From RBG-16-68-12 sp035636595 (lineage in GTDB: Archaea; Thermoplasmatota; Thermoplasmata; RBG-16-68-12), in the NCBI GenBank assembly GCA_035636595.1, contig DASPYU010000020.1:62001-126000 (forward strand): 64,000 nucleotides of DNA. Reading direction: 5' to 3'. Below the pieces are notes generated by a model. The model was not told the DNA's origin. It saw only the letters and a list, made by a program, of their open reading frames with translations, and did no database searches. Positions within the stretch are counted from its first letter, which is position 1, and every line of letters begins with the position of its first letter. The position numbers and the translations under genes were made by a program. This document shows positions 6,752-14,010 of the stretch, in pieces.

Positions 6752-7846
6752 TCAGCGAATCACGTCGACGCCGACTCGGGCTCGCTCTTCCGTTGGGTCG
6801 CGCCGACCGACGATCTGCTTCGACTTGACGCCGGTGGCCACGAGCATGACCCGGAGCGTGTGTTCCAGGGACGGATCGACCGTCGCGCCCCAGATGATCC
6901 TCGCGGTCGGGGAGACCTTCGACTGAACAACCTCCGCAACGCGTTCCGCTTCGGAAATGGTCATGTCGTTCCCGCCGGTCACGTTGATCAGGACACCGTG
7001 GGCCGTCGAAACGTCGACCTCCAACAGGGGCGAGTTGATCGCTTCTTCGATCGCCTCCACCGCGCGGTTGTCGCCGACCGCCTGGCTCTCGCCGAGGCCG
7101 ATCATCGCGACGCCGCCGCCCTTCATGATCGTCTTCACATCGTTGAAGTCGAGGTTCACGAGGCCAGGCTTCGTGATAATCTCCGTCAGACCTTTGATGG
7201 ACCGCATCAGCACCTCGTCCGCGAACTTGAACGCGAGGTTGAGGGTCTGCCGCGGGACCAAGTCCAAGAGCTTGTCGTTCGGAATGGTGATGACGGTGTC
7301 GGCCGCGTCCCGTAGGCGCTCCAGGCCCCACTCGGCGCTCTCCATCCGCAGCTTGCCTTCGCCGCGGAACGGCAGCGTGACGACCGCGATCGTGAGCGCG
7401 CCCATCTCCTTCGCGAGCCGGGCGACGTACCCGCAGCTGCCGGTCCCGGTACCGCCGCCGAGGCCGCACGTGACGAACACGATGTCGGAGCCCTGGACGA
7501 TCGCCCGCAGTTCCTCTTCGGCCTCTCGGGCGGCCTCCTCGCCGATCTGCGGCAAAGCGCCGGCGCCGAGGCCCTTCGTGATCCGGCGGCCGAGCAGGAT
7601 CTTCTTGGGGGACGCGATGTGCAGCAGGTGCTGCGCGTCCGTGTTGCACGCGTACAGTTCTGCACCGACGATGCCTTCGCTGTACACGCGTCCGATCGTG
7701 TTGCAGCCGCCACCGCCGAGCCCGATGATCTTGATGTTGGTACGCATCTTGCTGAGCATCTCTTCGAGCTCGGCATCAACGCGGCTGTCCTCGAACGCGG
7801 GTGCACTCCCTTCTCGGGCGAGCACGTCCTCTAGCATGGAGTTCAT
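6752..7846 (-). CDS. ftsZ: Cell division protein FtsZ, paralogue B
   Basis: Second tubulin-like GTPase, 364 residues from ATG 7846. The G-box is GLGGGGCNTIG, the tubulin signature GLGGGTGTG is at 128-136, and the T7 loop NLDFNDVKTIM is intact, so it should be GTPase-competent. It is strikingly similar to paralogue A throughout (shared KTIMKGGGVAMIGLGES and LRVML..TGVKSKQI). ATG 7846 follows an AGGTGA SD; the longer upstream reading would cross the TATA box at 7912-7920 and is rejected. Its own promoter suggests separate regulation from paralogue A. Confidence 0.95.
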   Translation of the reverse strand: MNSMLEDVLAREGSAPAFEDSRVDAELEEMLSKMRTNIKIIGLGGGGCNTIGRVYSEGIVGAELYACNTDAQHLLHIASPKKILLGRRITKGLGAGALPQIGEEAAREAEEELRAIVQGSDIVFVTCGLGGGTGTGSCGYVARLAKEMGALTIAVVTLPFRGEGKLRMESAEWGLERLRDAADTVITIPNDKLLDLVPRQTLNLAFKFADEVLMRSIKGLTEIITKPGLVNLDFNDVKTIMKGGGVAMIGLGESQAVGDNRAVEAIEEAINSPLLEVDVSTAHGVLINVTGGNDMTISEAERVAEVVQSKVSPTARIIWGATVDPSLEHTLRVMLVATGVKSKQIVGRRDPTEERARVGVDVIR

Positions 7847-7911
7847 TCCTTCACCTGCAGCGCCTGCGAGTTCATCCCATCCCGCAAGATGGGCGCGTAT
7901 CCGGCGGACGC

Positions 7912-7920
7912 TATTTAAAA
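7912..7920 (-). promoter_or_regulatory. TATA box of ftsZ paralogue B
   Basis: Minus-strand TTTTAAATA in otherwise GC-rich DNA. The expected start is near 7890, upstream of the SD and ATG 7846. Confidence 0.6.
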
Positions 7921-7976
7921 GTTGTCCGACGAGCGTCTGCCGAGTTGACAAACACGGGAAACCGCGGGCCAAATCG

Positions 7977-9269
7977 TCAGGCGAAGAGGGTCGAGGTCAC
8001 GGCTTTGCGAACCGCCGTCACACCGGATGCCGGGGAGGCGGCCATGACAACCCAATCGACGACTTGCCGCAATTGAAGTGCGCGGCCTAGAGGGCTGACC
8101 TTCGAGAACGGCTTGGCGAGGCCGCCATCGAGGATCGGGACCTCCGTCTTCGCGATGCGCGGCTCGCTCAGGAGGAGTTCCGGCAACGGCACATCGATGA
8201 TGACTTGACCGGGCTTGAGACCCGCCCGCCGAGCGATTCGGTCCTCAACCCGTCGCCGCTCGGCTGCATCCTTGAACGATGCGAGCGCGTCGCGTGCACT
8301 CTCCGTCAGTTCCTCGCGGTCGTACGAGATGGCGCGCTTGTACAGCTTGCGGTACTTGAGCCGTAGGGCGATCTCTCGCTGGAGCGGACCCTGATGCATG
8401 AGCCATCCGAGGAGCTCGTGGTCGACCATCTTCTGAATCTCCGCCATCGGCGCCGCGGACCGCTCGACGGCTCGGGCGAGCATTTGCTCCGCGATGCGGA
8501 CCGTCTTGTGGAAGTACACGGACGAATACATCAGGCCGCGCGCCGTGAGCATCCCCTCCAGCGCGGGGAGTCCCTTGCGGTCCAACGCGATCTCGCCCCC
8601 ATGCAGACGAAGGGTTTGCAGGAGTCGCGCGAAATCGATCATCCCATGGGGCGCACCCGTGTAATGCGCGTCCCGCATCAGATAATCGATCTGGTCCGCG
8701 TCCATCGGACTGTGGATGATCTGCGCCAGGTATCGCGTTGGTTCCTTTCGGGCACTGGGCACGAGGAGGGTGGACCCTCGCTCCGACGGCCCTCGGATCA
8801 GCGCGGCGACGGCGTCGGGATCCACGCCGTGTTTCTCGAGGACTTGGTGAATCCGCAACACCTCGGGGAAGGCCGTCCGATCCTCGGGCGCGACGTTGTC
8901 GTCGTGTCCCGTGATGATCCGTTGCGTGAGGTGCATGTGATCGACTGAGAGTTCGCGGCTCAAGACGTGTTCCAGCGTATGGGAGAAGGGACCATGCCCG
9001 ACATCGTGGAGCAGGCCCGCCGCCTGAACGAGCTTCCTCTCCGCATCCGTCAGCTCAAGAGCCTTCGCCATCTCGCCGGCGACATGCCCGACACCGAGGC
9101 AGTGTTCGACCCGCGAATGGTTCGCCCCGGGAAAAACGAGGTACGTCAGCCCGAGCTGTCGAATCGAATTCAGGCGTTGCAGCTCGAGCGTCTCGAGGAG
9201 GTCGAGGGTGAGCGGCTCCAGGCGGATCGTCCCGTGGACCGTGTCTGTGATCGTCTTGAGGTCCGCCAT
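7977..9269 (-). CDS. HD-domain phosphohydrolase (dNTPase-like)
   Basis: HD-superfamily metal-dependent phosphohydrolase resembling the YdhJ/SAMHD1-like dNTP triphosphohydrolase branch. Metal ligands are visible: H56 in RVEHCLGVGH, H88-D89 in GLLHDVGHGPFSH, and a downstream Asp in MDADQIDYLMRDAHYTG. The N-terminus (ITDTVHGTIRLEPLTLDLLET) is typical of this branch. 430 residues, single gene with its own TATA box 28 nt upstream, hence likely leaderless. The substrate cannot be read from sequence; dNTPs are a family-based guess. Confidence 0.85.
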   Translation of the reverse strand: MADLKTITDTVHGTIRLEPLTLDLLETLELQRLNSIRQLGLTYLVFPGANHSRVEHCLGVGHVAGEMAKALELTDAERKLVQAAGLLHDVGHGPFSHTLEHVLSRELSVDHMHLTQRIITGHDDNVAPEDRTAFPEVLRIHQVLEKHGVDPDAVAALIRGPSERGSTLLVPSARKEPTRYLAQIIHSPMDADQIDYLMRDAHYTGAPHGMIDFARLLQTLRLHGGEIALDRKGLPALEGMLTARGLMYSSVYFHKTVRIAEQMLARAVERSAAPMAEIQKMVDHELLGWLMHQGPLQREIALRLKYRKLYKRAISYDREELTESARDALASFKDAAERRRVEDRIARRAGLKPGQVIIDVPLPELLLSEPRIAKTEVPILDGGLAKPFSKVSPLGRALQLRQVVDWVVMAASPASGVTAVRKAVTSTLFA

Positions 9270-9292
9270 CCCCCGTGCGACGGCCCGAGGCC

Positions 9293-9301
9293 GATAAATA
9301 G
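9293..9301 (-). promoter_or_regulatory. TATA box of the HD phosphohydrolase gene
   Basis: CTATTTATC on the minus strand, centred about 28 nt before ATG 9269, implying a leaderless mRNA. Confidence 0.6.
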
Positions 9302-9362
9302 GTTCGTCCTGATTGTATGATGAATTCCGCGTCCATCGATGGAACTCTTGGGCGGTGGACCG

Positions 9363-10313
9363 CTAGCGCGGTGAATCTTTCGCTGTTTCAACGAGAGACG
9401 CCGCCACCGCGGCGGGCGAATCGCCGAACGGTGCGGGAGGCATACTCGCGGCTGCCATCGCCGACGGAACGACGCGGACCGTGAACCCCGCCACAGCGGT
9501 CTTCGCCGGCGGATTGAGGTCCGCGTTCGCGTATGTCACGGCGAGCTGGACGAAGAAGTTGCCCGGGCGATCGAAGGTGTGGTTTGTCCTACCGACGAGG
9601 TCGGACGTACCCGTCGTGTTCGCGGTCCCGTCTCCCCAGATGTAGCGGAAGAGATCGAAAAGGGTCGCGTTCCCTTCCGCGATCGACCGAGTGAACGTTC
9701 CACCTTGCGAGTGATTGAGAGAATTGTTCCACGTGAACGCGTACGCCCACGAAGAGAGCGCGTTGAAGGCAATCGGCGCGCCGGCCGCGGCGCTCGACTC
9801 GCTCGCATTGAACACCGCGATCACGGGACCTTGCCCGCACGACGAAGTACACCAGAGGGGATTCGGCGGGGCGACATCCACGGCTCGAGGCGCGACCGTG
9901 ACCCGCGTCAGGTTCGCGTCATTCGTCGCTTCGCCGCCTTTCCCGTCGCTGACGGTCAGGAGCGCGATGAATTTTCCGGGGAGGCTGTAGGCGTGCGAGG
10001 CTTGTGCGCCGGGAGCGCTCGTGCCATCGCCGAAGTCCCAGAGGAACGTGAGCGTGTCGCCGTCCGGGTCCGTGGCCTGCGCCGTGAACGCGACCGAATC
10101 CCCGACTCGAGGGGAAGGATTGCTCGCTGTCGTCTGCGTGACGCTCGGGATCCGATTGGGCTGCCGAGTGAGCAGCGCGAGGGCGGCGAAGATCAGGACG
10201 ATGACGAGCACGACGGCGGCGATGCCGCCCCACGGCGTGCGTTTCACGACGACGTCCGATTCTGCCGTCACCGGTGGCGTCGACGCGCCGCCCTCCTCCG
10301 GCGAAGTCTCCAA
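9363..10313 (-). CDS. Membrane-anchored PKD-domain surface protein
   Basis: 316-residue protein with a short cytoplasmic N-terminus, one membrane segment (about 29-48, GGIAAVVLVIVLIFAALALL) and a long extracellular part. A clear PKD domain (about 58-140) carries the WDFGDGT motif. A second diverged PKD-like domain (about 165-285) carries WGDGTANTTG and ends NHTFDRPGNFFVQLAV. The C-terminus is Ala/Pro-rich. There is no catalytic motif. Such PKD proteins in Thermoplasmatota are usually cell-surface binding or adhesion proteins. Single gene; partner and ligand unknown. Confidence 0.75.
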   Translation of the reverse strand: METSPEEGGASTPPVTAESDVVVKRTPWGGIAAVVLVIVLIFAALALLTRQPNRIPSVTQTTASNPSPRVGDSVAFTAQATDPDGDTLTFLWDFGDGTSAPGAQASHAYSLPGKFIALLTVSDGKGGEATNDANLTRVTVAPRAVDVAPPNPLWCTSSCGQGPVIAVFNASESSAAAGAPIAFNALSSWAYAFTWNNSLNHSQGGTFTRSIAEGNATLFDLFRYIWGDGTANTTGTSDLVGRTNHTFDRPGNFFVQLAVTYANADLNPPAKTAVAGFTVRVVPSAMAAASMPPAPFGDSPAAVAASLVETAKDSPR

Positions 10314-10467
10314 CCCGACACCTCAAACCCCCGACCGCGACGGGGCCGCTGCGGAAAGGTACGCCGGGCTAAGAGGCTTTTGAAAGGGGACTCAAACTGC
10401 GCGGCGACGAACGCCCACAACGGACCGGCAAAGTTTCAATTACGTCACCTCGGATGTTCGGTCCCGC

Positions 10468-10540
10468 GCCGGGGTGACAGAGCGGCTAATGTGACCGACT
10501 GCAGATCGGTTTCCTGGGGGTTCGACTCCCTCCCCCGGCA
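10468..10540 (+). tRNA. tRNA-Cys (GCA)
   Basis: A 73-nt cloverleaf with acceptor stem GCCGGGG/CCCCGGC and anticodon stem ACCGA/TCGGT enclosing CTGCAGA, giving anticodon GCA. T arm is GGGGG-TTCGACT-CCCTC. No encoded CCA and no intron. The D stem is weak (three pairs). The discriminator base is A, whereas tRNA-Cys in most organisms, including archaea, has U73. It lies just upstream of cysteine-biosynthesis genes and 3.5 kb from cysS. Confidence 0.93.
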
Positions 10541-10578
10541 CGGCACGAACCGCCCGCCATCGAGACGCGCGCGCATGT

Positions 10579-10586
10579 TCTTATAA
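10579..10586 (+). promoter_or_regulatory. TATA box of the cystathionine beta-synthase-like gene
   Basis: CTTATAAC, about 36 nt upstream of ATG 10619. Confidence 0.5.
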
Positions 10587-10618
10587 CGTCCCAACCTTCG
10601 TGCCGGCGGAACCCGTCG

Positions 10619-11989
10619 ATGCGATACTTCGAGAGCATTCTCGACACCATCGGCAACACACCACTGGTCAAGCTCCCGAAGATCATGGCGGACGTCCCGG
10701 GCCTCGTCCTCGCGAAGCTCGAGATGATGAATCCGGGTGGCAGCGTCAAGGATCGGATCGGGCAGAAGATGATCGAGGAGGCGGAGCGGACGGGCCTCCT
10801 CCGGCCTGGCGGCACTATCATCGAACCGACGAGCGGGAACACGGGATTGGGCCTCGCGATGGTCGCGGCGATCAGAGGCTACCGCGCCGTTTTCACAATG
10901 CCGGACAAGATGAGCCGAGAGAAGATCGACCTCCTGAAGTCCCTGGGCGCACGCGTCGTCGTCACCCCGACCGCGGTGCCGCCGGACCACCCCGAGTCGT
11001 ACTACAAGGTAGCGGAGCGCATCCACCGCGAGACGCCGAACTCGATTCTGCCGAATCAGTATGCGAATCAGGCGAACCCGCTGGCGCACTACGAGACCAC
11101 CGGGCCCGAGATCTGGCGGGATACGGAAGGCAAGCTGACCCACTTCGTGTGCGGGATGGGGACCGGCGGGACGATCAGCGGGGTCGGGAAGTACCTCAAA
11201 GAGAAAAACCCGAAGGTCCACATCGTCGGCGTCGACCCGCTCGGCTCGATCCTGAAGGATTATTTCTATAAGAAGGAGATAATTAAAGCACATACATACA
11301 AAATTGAGGGCATCGGCGAGGACTTCGTCCCCGAGTCGACGTGGTTCGACTACATCGACGAGATCGTCAAGGTCGGGGACAAGGAATCCTACCTCATGAC
11401 GCGTCGCCTCGCCCGGGAGGAAGGAATCCTCTCGGGCAGCTCGAGCGGGGCGGCGGTCGTCGCGGCCCGGCGGATCGCGGAGGGACTCAAGAAAGCGGAC
11501 GTCCTCGTCGTGCTGCTGCCCGACACGGGCGAGCGGTACCTGTCGAAGGCCCACAACGAGGAATGGCTGAAGGAACAGGGCTACCTGGAGGAACCGGTCG
11601 CCCCGCTCATGGCGATCCTGCGCGCGAAGGAACGCACGATCCCCGGCGTCATCACGATCGACATCGCGTCGAAGGTCCGGGAGGCGGTCGACATGATGCG
11701 CCAGTACAACGTGTCGCAGCTACCGGTGATCGACACGGGCATCCTGGTCGGCAGCCTCCGCGAGGAGGTCTTGATGAAGGCCCTGCTCGAGAAGCCGAAG
11801 ATGTACGACGACTACGTCGCGAAGGTCATGGAGAAACCGTTCCCGATCGTCGAGCCGGGCGCGGACCTGGAGCGTGTCTACAAGCTCCTGATGCGCGGGA
11901 ACCCGGCGGTCGTCATCGGGAAGGAGAACCGCCTCGAGGGAATCATCACCCGCATCGACGTCATCGAGTACCTCGCGGGCCGGGCGTAG
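10619..11989 (+). CDS. Cystathionine beta-synthase-like PLP enzyme with CBS pair
   Basis: Fold-type II PLP enzyme that joins serine (or an activated serine) to homocysteine or sulfide. The PLP lysine is K44 in NPGGSVKDR, the substrate loop is TSGNTG, and the phosphate-binding region is CGMGTGGTISG. Residues about 330-456 form two CBS motifs, normally an adenosyl-ligand regulatory module. At 456 residues it matches cystathionine beta-synthase more than plain cysteine synthase, but sulfhydrylase activity cannot be excluded. Adjacent to a cystathionine gamma-lyase-like gene, so reverse transsulfuration to cysteine is the likely pathway. A short AT-rich patch lies at 11263-11311. Confidence 0.9.
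   Translation: MRYFESILDTIGNTPLVKLPKIMADVPGLVLAKLEMMNPGGSVKDRIGQKMIEEAERTGLLRPGGTIIEPTSGNTGLGLAMVAAIRGYRAVFTMPDKMSREKIDLLKSLGARVVVTPTAVPPDHPESYYKVAERIHRETPNSILPNQYANQANPLAHYETTGPEIWRDTEGKLTHFVCGMGTGGTISGVGKYLKEKNPKVHIVGVDPLGSILKDYFYKKEIIKAHTYKIEGIGEDFVPESTWFDYIDEIVKVGDKESYLMTRRLAREEGILSGSSSGAAVVAARRIAEGLKKADVLVVLLPDTGERYLSKAHNEEWLKEQGYLEEPVAPLMAILRAKERTIPGVITIDIASKVREAVDMMRQYNVSQLPVIDTGILVGSLREEVLMKALLEKPKMYDDYVAKVMEKPFPIVEPGADLERVYKLLMRGNPAVVIGKENRLEGIITRIDVIEYLAGRA
11263..11311 (+). other. AT-rich patch inside the cystathionine beta-synthase-like gene
   Basis: About 49 bases with very low GC inside a gene that is otherwise strongly GC-biased. It encodes a Lys/Tyr/Ile-rich loop (FYKKEIIKAHTYKIE) in an intact reading frame, and includes A/T-ending codons the rest of the gene avoids. 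It may be a locally divergent loop or a short gene-conversion tract. Confidence 0.4.
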
Positions 11990-12032
11990 GAAGGGTTTAA
12001 CGGCGCCGCGCGACTCCGCCTCCGGCGATCGA

Positions 12033-13157
12033 ATGCGTTTTGCGACGAAGGCAATCCACGTCGGGCAAGAGCCCGATCCGCGGACCGGCGCGGTGACGCC
12101 GCCGATCTACATGACCTCGACGTACTCGCGCAAGGAACAGGACGAGTATGCGTATGCGCGCAGCGCGAACCCGACTCGGGAGGCGCTCCAGAAAAGCCTC
12201 GCCGGCCTCGAGGGCGCGAAGCATGCGCTCGCCTTCTCGAGCGGCATGGGCTCGATCACGACGGCCCTCACCCTCCTGAAGCAGGGAGACCACGTCATCG
12301 TGACGGACGACTGCTACGGCGGCGTCTATCGGATCTTCACGCGGATCATGAGCCAATACGGGATCGAGTCCACGTTCCTGGATCTCCGGGATCTCGTCGA
12401 CGTGGAGGACGCGTTCCGCCCCGAGACGCGGATGCTCTGGATGGAATCCCCGACGAACCCGCTGATGAAGGTCGTGGATCTCCGCGAGCTCGCCGTGATC
12501 ACGAAAGCGCACGAGGCGCTGAGCGTCTGCGACAACACGTTCGCATCGCCGGCGCTGCAGAATCCGTTGGGCCTCGGGGTCGACCTGACCGTGCACAGCA
12601 CGACGAAGTACATCGGCGGTCACGCAGACCTCCTCGGCGGCGCGCTCATCATGAACCGCGAGGATCTGTACGAGAAGCTCAAGTTCTCGCAGAACGCGCT
12701 CGGCGCCATCCCGTCCGCGTTCGACTGCTGGCTCACGCTCCGAGGCATCAAGACGCTCCCGGTGCGGATGGAGAAACACTGCGACAACGCGGAGGCGCTC
12801 GCGACGTTCCTCCATGGCCACAAGGCCGTCGCGAAGGTTCACTATCCCGGGTTGCCGGACGACCCGGGCTACGGGATTGCGAAGAAACAGATGCGCCGGT
12901 TCGGCGGGATGCTCAGCTTCGAGCTGCGCGACACCGCGCGGATCGTCGAGCGCCTCAAACGGCTCGAGGTCATCCTGCTCGCGGAGAGCCTCGGCGGCGT
13001 CGAGTCCCTCATCGAACATCCGGCCTCGATGACCCATGCGAGCGTGCCGAAAGAGCAGCGCGAGAAGCAAGGCGTCACGGACGGCCTCGTGCGGTTCTCC
13101 GTCGGCATCGAGGACGGTCAGGATTTGATCGAGGATCTCGGACGCGCCCTCGGCTGA
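12033..13157 (+). CDS. Cystathionine gamma-lyase/synthase-family PLP enzyme
   Basis: Cys/Met-metabolism PLP family (fold type I), 374 residues. PLP-binding lysine is K192 in HSTTKYIGGH; SSGMGSI binds the cofactor phosphate; ESPTNPLMKVVDL and CDNTFASP are family signatures. Paired with the upstream beta-synthase-like gene, it should cleave cystathionine to cysteine, 2-oxobutyrate and ammonia. Gamma-synthase activity cannot be separated by sequence alone. A TATA-like GTTTAAC (11995-12001) lies between the two genes, so it may also have its own promoter. Confidence 0.92.
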   Translation: MRFATKAIHVGQEPDPRTGAVTPPIYMTSTYSRKEQDEYAYARSANPTREALQKSLAGLEGAKHALAFSSGMGSITTALTLLKQGDHVIVTDDCYGGVYRIFTRIMSQYGIESTFLDLRDLVDVEDAFRPETRMLWMESPTNPLMKVVDLRELAVITKAHEALSVCDNTFASPALQNPLGLGVDLTVHSTTKYIGGHADLLGGALIMNREDLYEKLKFSQNALGAIPSAFDCWLTLRGIKTLPVRMEKHCDNAEALATFLHGHKAVAKVHYPGLPDDPGYGIAKKQMRRFGGMLSFELRDTARIVERLKRLEVILLAESLGGVESLIEHPASMTHASVPKEQREKQGVTDGLVRFSVGIEDGQDLIEDLGRALG

Positions 13158-13160
13158 CCC

Positions 13161-13883
13161 TCAACGGATCCGCTGCGGAGTCCAGGTCCGGACGCGAGGC
13201 CGCACGGGCGCGGGCCGGACGGTCAGGCCCACCGCGATGAGCGCGTATCCGGAGAGCGCCGCCGCAGGAAGGATCCCGCGACCGACGCTCCACGAGCGAA
13301 CGAACGCCGTCGCGCCCGGGTTCTGCAGAATCACCGCGGTCGTCGCGGCGGCGACGGCAAAGAGGAGGAGGACCCCGGCATCGATTAGATATTGCGAGCG
13401 GGGACTCGCATAGTTGGCGACTCGCCCAAAGAGGATTCCGTGCAGGGCGAGGACGGGCACGAAGGTCCAACCGAGGTAGGGGAACGCGGTGACGTACACG
13501 AGGAAGGTCCAGGCATCGGCCGAGACCGTCGCGTGATACTGCAACGGGACCACGATGAGAGCCGCGACGATGAGCGCGAGCGTCAGGAGAAACGCCCGCC
13601 ACGGGAGAATCGCGTTGCCGTTCCACAGTCGCTGCGCACGGAGGTCCCGCAAGCCGACCCAGAGATCGGGCCAGGCGGACATATGGACGACGATGGACAG
13701 CCAGGCCAAGACGAGGTCCAAGTAGATCGGGCCCAACGAGGGGGCGTCGACGATCCAGCGGCCGACCGCGAACGACGACCAGAACAACGCCGCACTCGCG
13801 CCCAGGAGGAGCGCGCCTCGCTGCAACTCCCGCGGCCACGCGGCCCGATGGGCGGCCCGCGGGTGGGGGAAGGATCCCGCCAT
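13161..13883 (-). CDS. Multi-pass membrane protein, unknown function
   Basis: I do not recognise the family. From ATG 13883 it has 240 residues with about six hydrophobic segments, for example GALLLGASAALFWSSFAVG near 23-41, FLLTLALIVAALIVVPL near 98-114 and AGVLLLFAVAAATTAVIL near 172-189. N- and C-termini are short, and the Arg/Pro-rich tail is likely cytoplasmic. No transporter signature or catalytic pair is evident. It converges with the cystathionine lyase gene (3 nt apart) and diverges from cysS. A longer start at 13949 would add an Arg-rich leader and is not favoured. Confidence 0.65.
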   Translation of the reverse strand: MAGSFPHPRAAHRAAWPRELQRGALLLGASAALFWSSFAVGRWIVDAPSLGPIYLDLVLAWLSIVVHMSAWPDLWVGLRDLRAQRLWNGNAILPWRAFLLTLALIVAALIVVPLQYHATVSADAWTFLVYVTAFPYLGWTFVPVLALHGILFGRVANYASPRSQYLIDAGVLLLFAVAAATTAVILQNPGATAFVRSWSVGRGILPAAALSGYALIAVGLTVRPAPVRPRVRTWTPQRIR

Positions 13884-13978
13884 GACCGCTCCCTCGATGC
13901 GGGCACGCGGTCGATAAGTCTTCCGGGCCGCCGCGATCCGCCTTGACAAACCTCGAGGCCGATGCCGCGCCGACGAAC

Positions 13979-13986
13979 CTTAATAC
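13979..13986 (+). promoter_or_regulatory. TATA box of cysS
   Basis: CTTAATAC, centred about 28 nt before ATG 14011, so the mRNA is probably leaderless. Confidence 0.55.
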
Positions 13987-14010
13987 CGCCGCCATCATGC
14001 GGACGGGTCC

